Below are positions 58,071 through 64,000 of a stretch of DNA of 64,000 nt, one piece after another. The first letter of the stretch is position 1. Each line of letters begins with the position of its first letter. The notes beneath the pieces were generated by a model. It made no database searches, had not been told where the DNA came from, and saw nothing but the letters and a program-made list of their open reading frames with translations. Position numbers and translations under genes: made by a program. The stretch is from Rhizobium sp. Root1203 (GTDB lineage: Bacteria > Pseudomonadota > Alphaproteobacteria > Rhizobiales > Rhizobiaceae), in assembly GCF_001424945.1 (NCBI RefSeq), contig NZ_LMCW01000012.1, positions 512,373 through 576,372 of the forward strand, in the 5' to 3' direction.

Positions 58071-59360
58071 ATGACGGATCGAAGCGCAACACTGAAACTT
58101 GGTGACAAGTCGGTCGACCTCGCCGTGAAAAGCGGCACGATCGGCCCCGACGTCATCGATATCGGCGCCCTCTATAAAAACACGGCTTCCTTCACGTACG
58201 ATCCTGGTTTCACCTCGACCGCGTCTTGTGAATCGAAAATAACCTACATCGACGGCGACGAGGGCGTGCTGCTCCATCGCGGTTATCCGATCGAGCAACT
58301 GGCCGAGCATGGCGACTTTCTCGAGGTCTGCTACCTCCTGCTCTATGGAGAATTGCCGACCTCGGCGCAGAAGAAGGACTTTGATTACCGCGTTACGCAC
58401 CACACGATGGTGCACGAGCAGATGTCGCGCTTCTTCACCGGCTTCCGACGCGATGCGCATCCGATGGCTGTCATGTGCGGCTGTGTCGGGGCGCTATCGG
58501 CTTTCTATCATGACTCGACCGACATCACCGATCCGCATCAGCGCATGGTTGCCAGCCTTCGCATGATCGCCAAGATGCCGACGCTTGCTGCCATGGCCTT
58601 CAAGTACCATGTCGGCCAGCCCTTCGTTTACCCGAAGAACGATCTGGACTACGCATCGAACTTCCTGCGCATGTGCTTTGCCGTTCCCTGCGAAGAGTAT
58701 GTCGTCAATCCGGTGCTTGCCCGCGCCATGGACCGTATCTTCATCCTGCACGCCGACCACGAGCAGAACGCGTCGACCTCGACCGTACGGCTGGCCGGCT
58801 CTTCGGGCGCCAACCCGTTCGCCTGCATCGCGGCCGGCATTGCCTGCCTCTGGGGTCCTGCGCACGGCGGTGCCAATGAAGCGGCACTCAACATGCTGAC
58901 CGAAATCGGCTCGGTCGACCGTATTCCGGAATATATCGCCCGCGCCAAGGACAAGAACGATCCGTTCCGACTGATGGGCTTCGGCCACCGCGTCTACAAG
59001 AACTACGATCCGCGCGCCAAGATCATGCAGAAGACGACGCATGAAGTGCTCGGCGAACTTGGCATCAAGGACGATCCGCTGCTCGACGTGGCAATGGAAC
59101 TGGAGCGCATCGCGCTTACGGACTCCTACTTCATCGAGAAGAAGCTCTATCCGAACATCGACTTCTACTCCGGCATCACGCTGAAGGCTCTCGGCTTCCC
59201 CACGACCATGTTCACCGTGCTTTTCGCTCTTGCCCGCACCGTCGGCTGGATCGCCCAGTGGAACGAAATGATCGAGGATCCGCAGCAGCGCATCGGCCGT
59301 CCGCGCCAGCTCTACATCGGCGAGCCGCAGCGCGATTACGTGCCGGTTTCCAAGCGCTGA
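58071..59360 (+). CDS. gltA: Citrate synthase
   Basis: A 429-residue type I bacterial citrate synthase that feeds acetyl-CoA from pyruvate dehydrogenase into the TCA cycle. Catalytic residues are visible: the first histidine in [13 protein letters not shown], the second in [16 protein letters not shown], the aspartate in [14 protein letters not shown]. The N-terminal beta-rich domain (residues 1-60) typical of hexameric NADH-regulated enzymes is present. GGAGGATCATA precedes the ATG at 58071, fixing the start over an upstream frame extension. Monocistronic, with a strong terminator. Confidence 0.97.
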   Translation: MTDRSATLKLGDKSVDLAVKSGTIGPDVIDIGALYKNTASFTYDPGFTSTASCESKITYIDGDEGVLLHRGYPIEQLAEHGDFLEVCYLLLYGELPTSAQKKDFDYRVTHHTMVHEQMSRFFTGFRRDAHPMAVMCGCVGALSAFYHDSTDITDPHQRMVASLRMIAKMPTLAAMAFKYHVGQPFVYPKNDLDYASNFLRMCFAVPCEEYVVNPVLARAMDRIFILHADHEQNASTSTVRLAGSSGANPFACIAAGIACLWGPAHGGANEAALNMLTEIGSVDRIPEYIARAKDKNDPFRLMGFGHRVYKNYDPRAKIMQKTTHEVLGELGIKDDPLLDVAMELERIALTDSYFIEKKLYPNIDFYSGITLKALGFPTTMFTVLFALARTVGWIAQWNEMIEDPQQRIGRPRQLYIGEPQRDYVPVSKR

Positions 59361-59398
59361 TCTGCTAATTCTGGCGCCAACCAGCGTCAAAAGCCAAC

Positions 59399-59430
59399 AA
59401 AAAACCCGGTCAGAAATGGCCGGGTTTTTT
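59399..59430. terminator. Bidirectional terminator shared by gltA and lpxB
   Basis: AAAAAACCCGG at 59399-59409 and CCGGGTTTTTT at 59420-59430 form an 11-bp stem with A and T tracts on the correct side for both strands. It lies 38 bp after gltA; its right arm is inside the last codons of the convergent lpxB gene, whose stop is at 59410-59412. Confidence 0.9.
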
Positions 59431-60591
59431 CTTTCGGAGAACGTCCAGAACGATCTCGGCGGCATGTTCGCCCGGCGGCTTTTCCGTTTGCATCCGCTGC
59501 CAGACGAGATCGTAGCCTTCCATCATGGATCTGCGCGGCAGCGTATCGCTGGAGAGCTTCTCCATCCACCGCGTGAAACTTGCGCCGCGAACGACCTCGT
59601 TGATGTATTCGGGGACCACGGCGTAGTCGGCAATCAGATTCGGGATGGCTGCCGTCCAGATCTTGATGCGGCCTGTCAGCAGCTTGATGATCCAGTCGGT
59701 CTTGTAGGCGGAGACGCAGGGTACCCCGGTCAGCCCCAGCTCGAGGATGACAGTACCGGATGCAGCCATGGCGGCGTCCGCTTCGGAAAAGGCGTGCCAC
59801 TTCGCATCCGTGCCCGTGACGATATCGGGCTTTATCGGCCAATCCTTCACCAGTTCGCGAACCAGCGCTTCCCTGCGCAATGTCGTCGGCAGGACGAAGC
59901 GCGTCTCGCCGTTACGCCCGGCAAACTCGCTGACGGCATCGCCGAAATACGGCAGCAGCTTGGTTATTTCGGAGGATCGGGATCCCGGCAGCAGCATGAT
60001 CGTCTTGCGACCGCCGTCGCCAAGCGGTTTCGTTTCGGCCCTGCGGCGACGCGCTTCCAGCAGCGCCGGCTCCGCCGTCAGACGATGACCCACGTAAGTC
60101 GTGGGCGGTCCGCCGAGGGTCTTCATGACCTCGGGTTCAAACGGAAGCACGGCAAGCACATGGTCGACGTAAGGGAGCATGCGTTGCGCCCGGTATTCCT
60201 TCCACGCCCAGACGCTTGGGCAGACGTAGTTCACCACAGGGAGGTCGGGCAATGCCGCACGCGCCCGCTTGGCAACGCGGTGGGTGAAATCAGGGCTGTC
60301 GACGATCACCAGGACATCCGGCTTCGCGGCAATAACCGCGGCCGCCGTCTGTCTGATACGCCGGACCAGGTTGGGAAGCTTGCTGAGAACCTGGGTGATG
60401 CCCATGATCGACAGCTCGGAAAAGTCGAACAGCGACCGCAAGCCCTGCGCTTCCAGTCCCTCGCCGCCGACGCCGATCAGTTCGATGGGTCCCTGATACA
60501 GGCCCCTCAGGCCCGCGACGAGATCAGCAGCGAGCAGGTCGCCCGAGACCTCGCCGGCTATGATTGCAACCTTCAACGCACGCGCATTCAT
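59410..60591 (-). CDS. lpxB: Lipid A disaccharide synthase LpxB
   Basis: A 393-residue GT-B-like glycosyltransferase joining UDP-diacylglucosamine and lipid X, a membrane-associated step of lipid A synthesis. Motifs are IIAGEVSGDLLAADLVAGL at residues 10-28, DSPDFTHRVAKRAR, YVCPSVWAWKEYRAQRM, and PGSRSSEI near the middle. Its ATG overlaps the lpxI stop by ATGA. The C-terminal KKKPGHF is encoded inside the shared terminator with gltA. Last gene of the bamA-lpxD-fabZ-lpxA-lpxI-lpxB operon. Confidence 0.96.
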   Translation of the reverse strand: MNARALKVAIIAGEVSGDLLAADLVAGLRGLYQGPIELIGVGGEGLEAQGLRSLFDFSELSIMGITQVLSKLPNLVRRIRQTAAAVIAAKPDVLVIVDSPDFTHRVAKRARAALPDLPVVNYVCPSVWAWKEYRAQRMLPYVDHVLAVLPFEPEVMKTLGGPPTTYVGHRLTAEPALLEARRRRAETKPLGDGGRKTIMLLPGSRSSEITKLLPYFGDAVSEFAGRNGETRFVLPTTLRREALVRELVKDWPIKPDIVTGTDAKWHAFSEADAAMAASGTVILELGLTGVPCVSAYKTDWIIKLLTGRIKIWTAAIPNLIADYAVVPEYINEVVRGASFTRWMEKLSSDTLPRRSMMEGYDLVWQRMQTEKPPGEHAAEIVLDVLRKKKPGHF

Positions 60592-61469
60592 TCAAGCCCC
60601 CAGGATGGCAATCCGCGATCCAGGCCGCAAACGAAGATGCCGGCCGCATCGGCCGCTGCGATCACTGCCGAACGGTCGAGGATCAGCGAGCGTCCCGCAT
60701 CAACAGCGACGCCCGCGAGCCCCGCTTTGCGGGCATTCTCGACCGTCGAAATCCCGATGGAGGGCAAATCGGCGCGAACATCCTGCTGCGGCTTGCAGAG
60801 TTTCACCAGAACGCCGCGTCGGCGCTGGGATATCCGGCCGGCGGCGCGCAGACCCGCGACACGCTCCAGCATGCTGTCGGTGCCTTCCACCCCCTCAAGC
60901 GCGACGATACGTCCGCCGACTGAAACGGCACCCTGGCCGACATCAAGTCGCCCAAGCGCCTCGGCGGCCTCGCCTGCCCTTGCAATATCCTTTGCGTCAT
61001 CCGCATCGGGCGCGACGGCACCGAGCGGCCCGACTGTCGCCAGAAGATCCGGGGCGATTTCCTGAACCCCGATGACCCGGCGGCCGTCTTTCTCGATCAG
61101 CTTGATCACCATGCGCAGCACGGTGTCGTCGCCACCTGACATAAGCGTACGAACGATGGAAGGAACCTTGGCCAATGTCTTCAGCGTCGGCCGGACCTCG
61201 CGCCATTCAGGGCGGCGTCTGACGCCCCCCGACATGACCACCCGCTCGATACGATTGACCTCTAGCAAACGATCGATCGCAGCAAAGTCCCCGACACCGA
61301 CGACAACGTGCTCGAAACCATCCCAGGTGCGATCCGTTTCGTTTTTGAGCGCAATGATCAAGGGGTCCTCTCCACCGCTCTGCGCCGCCTCGGCGACATA
61401 GGACGGCAGAAAACCGCTTCCGGCAATAATTGCCAGACGGCCCTTCGCGTTATCGCTGACCGGAGACAA
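60588..61469 (-). CDS. lpxI: UDP-2,3-diacylglucosamine pyrophosphatase LpxI
   Basis: A 293-residue enzyme that hydrolyses UDP-2,3-diacylglucosamine to lipid X, doing in alphaproteobacteria the job of LpxH in E. coli. Motifs are LAIIAGSGFLPSYVAEAA at residues 12-29, MSGGVRRRPEWRE, GGDDTVLRMVIKLIE and, in the C-terminal DUF1009-type domain, KLCKPQQDVRADLPSIG with DRSLILDR-like closing residues. It starts with TTG, 3 bp after lpxA, with AAAGGG inside the end of lpxA. Position between lpxA and lpxB is diagnostic. Confidence 0.95.
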   Translation of the reverse strand: MSPVSDNAKGRLAIIAGSGFLPSYVAEAAQSGGEDPLIIALKNETDRTWDGFEHVVVGVGDFAAIDRLLEVNRIERVVMSGGVRRRPEWREVRPTLKTLAKVPSIVRTLMSGGDDTVLRMVIKLIEKDGRRVIGVQEIAPDLLATVGPLGAVAPDADDAKDIARAGEAAEALGRLDVGQGAVSVGGRIVALEGVEGTDSMLERVAGLRAAGRISQRRRGVLVKLCKPQQDVRADLPSIGISTVENARKAGLAGVAVDAGRSLILDRSAVIAAADAAGIFVCGLDRGLPSWGLE

Positions 61470-61472
61470 AGC

Positions 61473-62291
61473 TCACCCTTTCTGTCCCCTCGTCGGAGAG
61501 GAAAGAGCGCGGTCGCTTTCTGCTGCTATGAAGTCGAGGATATGCATGACCTGCTCGCAATCGGCATACTCTTCACGGATGGCGGCGGCATTGTCGCGCA
61601 CAGACCCGGTGCCTTCGAAGATCGCTTTGTAAGCACGGCGAACGATGTGGATGGTTGCGCGATCGACGCCGGCTCGTGTCATGCCGACGACGTTCAGCCC
61701 ACCGAGCAGGCCAGGATTCCCGTTCAGCATGCCGTACGGGATGACGTCGTAACTGACAGCGGAGAGACCGCCAACAAACGCGTGCCGACCGACGCGCGTG
61801 AACTGATGTACGGCCGAACCGCCGCCAAGGATGACGCGGTCTTCGATGACCACATGTCCGGCAAGCATGACATTGTTCGACATGATGACATGATCGCCGA
61901 CGCGGCAATCATGCGCGATATGCGAATTTGCGAGGAAGAGGTTGTTGTTGCCGACGATCGTCTTGCCGCCGAAATCGGCGGTGCCGGTGTTCATCGTGAC
62001 GCCTTCCCGGATCGTGCAGTTATCGCCCACCGAAAGCGTCGTCTCTTCGCCGCCATGATGAACGCTCTGCGGGTCGCCACCAACGACCGCCATTGGGAAA
62101 ATGCGTGTTCCCTTGCCGATCGTCGTCCTGCCGGCAACGACAGCGTGCGCGAGCAACTCGACGTTGTCGCCTAGAACGACGTGCGGTCCAACATGGCAGA
62201 AAGGACCGATCTTGGCGTTTTCACCGATGACGGCTCCATCCTCGACGACCGCCATGGCATGAATGCTCGCACTGGCTGCAATTCTGCTCAT
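61473..62291 (-). CDS. lpxA: UDP-N-acetylglucosamine O-acyltransferase LpxA
   Basis: A 272-residue hexapeptide-repeat trimer that performs the first step of lipid A synthesis, moving a hydroxyacyl chain from ACP to UDP-GlcNAc. The left-handed helix repeats run through residues ~5-190 ([22 protein letters not shown]). The catalytic histidine is in [15 protein letters not shown], and [13 protein letters not shown] marks the C-terminal helical domain. It overlaps fabZ by ATGA and lpxI begins 3 bp after it. Uses the UDP-GlcNAc made by GlmU. Confidence 0.97.
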   Translation of the reverse strand: MSRIAASASIHAMAVVEDGAVIGENAKIGPFCHVGPHVVLGDNVELLAHAVVAGRTTIGKGTRIFPMAVVGGDPQSVHHGGEETTLSVGDNCTIREGVTMNTGTADFGGKTIVGNNNLFLANSHIAHDCRVGDHVIMSNNVMLAGHVVIEDRVILGGGSAVHQFTRVGRHAFVGGLSAVSYDVIPYGMLNGNPGLLGGLNVVGMTRAGVDRATIHIVRRAYKAIFEGTGSVRDNAAAIREEYADCEQVMHILDFIAAESDRALSSPTRGQKG

Positions 62292-62755
62292 GCTTGATCC
62301 TTGCGAACGATCATCGCACCAATGTCGGCTTCGGCGACGAGCATGCCGTCAACCTTGGCGTCGCAATGGAATTTCCAGATGTTGCCGCGCTGTTTTTGTT
62401 TTCGCACATGATACTCGACGCGGTCGCCGGGCACCACAGGTTTACGGAAGCGGGCATTGTCGATGGTCATGAAATAGACCAGATTGCCGCCTTCGCTTTC
62501 CTTCTTGGCACAGATTGCGCCGGCCGTCTGAGCCATGCCCTCGACGAGAAGAACACCGGGCATGATCGGCTTTTCAGGAAAGTGACCGGTAAAATGTGGT
62601 TCGTTTGCCGTCACGTTCTTGATGCCAATCGCTGAATCGTCACCGTCGATCTCGATGATCTTGTCGACCAGCAAGAACGGATAGCGATGCGGCAGGAGCT
62701 TCATAATCTCGATGATATCCGCCGAAGAAAGCGACTTCTTGACTTCCTCAGTCAT
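62288..62755 (-). CDS. fabZ: 3-hydroxyacyl-ACP dehydratase FabZ
   Basis: A 155-residue hot-dog-fold dehydratase of type II fatty acid synthesis. The catalytic histidine is in [26 protein letters not shown] and the glutamate lies in the same helix; [14 protein letters not shown] is the conserved N-terminal segment. Balance between FabZ and LpxA sets how hydroxyacyl-ACP is shared between phospholipid and lipid A. Its start overlaps lpxD by 8 bp and its stop overlaps lpxA. Confidence 0.97.
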   Translation of the reverse strand: MTEEVKKSLSSADIIEIMKLLPHRYPFLLVDKIIEIDGDDSAIGIKNVTANEPHFTGHFPEKPIMPGVLLVEGMAQTAGAICAKKESEGGNLVYFMTIDNARFRKPVVPGDRVEYHVRKQKQRGNIWKFHCDAKVDGMLVAEADIGAMIVRKDQA

Positions 62756-63809
62756 TCTTTTCTCCCGTTTTCCTGGCGTTCGTTGTCCGCATCATCACCG
62801 CTGCAACTTCGCGCAGGAAGTCATGCACCGGCCGCGCGGGGATACCCCCATAGCGTTCCCCGGCGGGGATATCGGAGATGACACCGCTCATTGCCGCGAT
62901 CTGGACGCCGTCGCCAATGGTAATATGGCCCTTAATGCCGCTATGACCACCGATCTGGACGCCATCGCCGATTATGGCGCTGCCGGCGATCCCCACCTGC
63001 GAGACGACAGCGCAATGCCGCCCGATGCGAACGTTGTGACCAATCTGCACGAGGTTATCGATCTTGGTGCCTTCGCCGATGACCGTGTCATCCATCGTGC
63101 CGCGGTCGATCGTGGTATTGGCGCCAATCTCGACATGGTCCTGGATGATGACGCGCCCGATCTGGACGATCTTGATCATTCCGCGCGGGCCTGGCGCATA
63201 GCCGAAGCCGTCCTGCCCGATCCGGGCGCCGTTGTGTATGATGACACCGTTTCCGACAAGCGCGCAGAGAACGCTGGCGCCTGCCGCGATCGAGCAGTTG
63301 CGGCCGATCTTGACGCCCGGCCCGATAATCGCACCAGCACCGATACGGGTACCCTCGCCTATCTCGGCATGCGCGCCAATGGCCGCGAAAGGCTCGATGG
63401 CGACGTTCCTCTCAAGCCTGGCGGTCGGGTCGACGGCTGCACGGTCGGAGACGCCCGACCCGTCCGACATAAGCGCCAGCGGCTGCAGTGCCTTCGGATA
63501 CAGAAGTCCGCCTGCCATGGCGAAAGCTGCATGCGCATTCCTGGAAAGAAGAACCGGGACATGCGGCGGGACTATTGACTGCAGCGCTACACTGCAAAGC
63601 ACCGCCGACGCCTCACATGTTGCAAGTTCGTCCTTGCTTCTCTTCGAGATGACATAGCACAGGTCGCCGGATTTCGCCCGGCTAACGGGCGAAACGGAAT
63701 GAATCACAACATCGGCGTGTTTGGGGTCGGCAAGTTCTGCCCCAAGATACTGCGCCAGCTCCCAGAGCTTCACGCCATCGTGGGGCAGAAAGAAACCAGT
63801 TTGCTCCAT
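62748..63809 (-). CDS. lpxD: UDP-3-O-acylglucosamine N-acyltransferase LpxD
   Basis: A 353-residue hexapeptide-repeat acyltransferase for the third step of lipid A synthesis. The N-terminal uridine-binding domain includes [17 protein letters not shown]; the beta-helix runs from about residue 110 with [20 protein letters not shown]; the catalytic histidine is in [17 protein letters not shown], and [14 protein letters not shown] marks the C-terminal end. The ATG at 63809 has GGAG upstream; a TTG two codons earlier is possible. It begins 50 bp after the bamA stop. Confidence 0.96.
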   Translation of the reverse strand: MEQTGFFLPHDGVKLWELAQYLGAELADPKHADVVIHSVSPVSRAKSGDLCYVISKRSKDELATCEASAVLCSVALQSIVPPHVPVLLSRNAHAAFAMAGGLLYPKALQPLALMSDGSGVSDRAAVDPTARLERNVAIEPFAAIGAHAEIGEGTRIGAGAIIGPGVKIGRNCSIAAGASVLCALVGNGVIIHNGARIGQDGFGYAPGPRGMIKIVQIGRVIIQDHVEIGANTTIDRGTMDDTVIGEGTKIDNLVQIGHNVRIGRHCAVVSQVGIAGSAIIGDGVQIGGHSGIKGHITIGDGVQIAAMSGVISDIPAGERYGGIPARPVHDFLREVAAVMMRTTNARKTGEKND

Positions 63810-63859
63810 CGGCAAATCTCCAGAACGGAATTCGATTGTACGGTTCCGGACTGCCGATA

Positions 63860-64000
63860 TCAGAATTGGTTGTTTATGCCAAACTTGAAGTTCTGAACCT
63901 TGTCGAAGTCTTCCTTGAGCACCGGAACTGCATAGTCGACACGCAATGCGCCGAATGGCGAATTCCAGACCAGGCCAACGCCGACGGACGCGCGAATTGC
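63860..64000 (-). CDS. bamA: Outer-membrane assembly factor BamA, C-terminal end (partial)
   Basis: The last 46 codons of an Omp85 protein run in from the right window edge. The end reads [20 protein letters not shown] and finishes [10 protein letters not shown], with the terminal phenylalanine that marks the last beta-strand of outer-membrane barrels. BamA folds other barrels into the outer membrane. Gene order bamA-lpxD-fabZ-lpxA supports the call. Most of the gene is outside the window. Confidence 0.93.
   Translation of the reverse strand, partial: AIRASVGVGLVWNSPFGALRVDYAVPVLKEDFDKVQNFKFGINNQF

Overview
The window is a chromosomal segment of an alphaproteobacterium, almost certainly a member of the Rhizobiaceae (Sinorhizobium/Ensifer, Rhizobium or close kin). 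The evidence is a high-GC core gene order typical of that family: dusB-ntrB-ntrC-ntrY-ntrX-dat-hfq-hflX, a fused ispDF, a PDH operon whose E1 beta carries its own lipoyl domain, LpxI instead of LpxH, a phosphatidylcholine synthase, a GAAC-N7-GAAC LexA box and an EcfG-type stress promoter. Coordinates were read by eye; no search was run, so family assignments rest on recognised motifs and gene order.

Layout. 1-0.9 kb: N-terminal part of glmU (runs off the left edge). 1-6.4 kb: a GntR regulator and a complete YtfQ-YtfR-YtfT-YjfF sugar importer (galactofuranose type), with a strong hairpin between the binding-protein gene and the ATPase gene. 6.4-11.2 kb: a second importer of the BMP/nucleoside class. 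11.2-14.0 kb: quinone oxidoreductase, phosphatidylcholine synthase and, divergently, ferredoxin-NADP reductase. 14.0-18.0 kb: a GntR regulator with twin operator-like palindromes, then a MacA/MacB-like efflux system in which ATPase and permease are separate proteins. 18-20 kb: sparse region with two small proteins, an EcfG-like promoter, tRNA-Lys and a 478-bp stretch with no convincing gene. 20-23 kb: a small helical protein, CcdA, an AEC transporter and a UbiH-like monooxygenase. 23-27 kb: siroheme synthase and sulfite reductase operon (cysG, DUF2849, cysI, DUF934).

27-39 kb: a cytidine-deaminase-fold protein, mazG, then the minus-strand nitrogen-control block read from dusB down to hflX. 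39-46 kb: ispDF-cinA, ratA, two tandem P-loop paralogues, lipA, two GlsB/YeaQ membrane proteins, lpdA, GNAT. 46-54.5 kb: an SGNH hydrolase, the PDH genes, ftsB, eno, kdsA and a VOC protein, all on the minus strand. 54.6-64 kb: lexA, comEC, gltA, then the lipid A operon bamA-lpxD-fabZ-lpxA-lpxI-lpxB.

Functionally the right two thirds is housekeeping: carbon entry into the TCA cycle (eno, PDH, gltA), lipoate synthesis, sulfur assimilation, nitrogen sensing, isoprenoid precursors, and the supply chain of the outer membrane (glmU, kdsA, fabZ, lpx genes, bamA). The left third is more accessory, with two solute importers, an efflux pump and regulators. I found no prophage, integrase, transposase, CRISPR array, toxin-antitoxin pair or biosynthetic cluster, and no strong candidate for a wholly new system. 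The most interesting signals are regulatory (hairpins, operators, stress promoter) plus the unexplained tandem P-loop pair and the small proteins.
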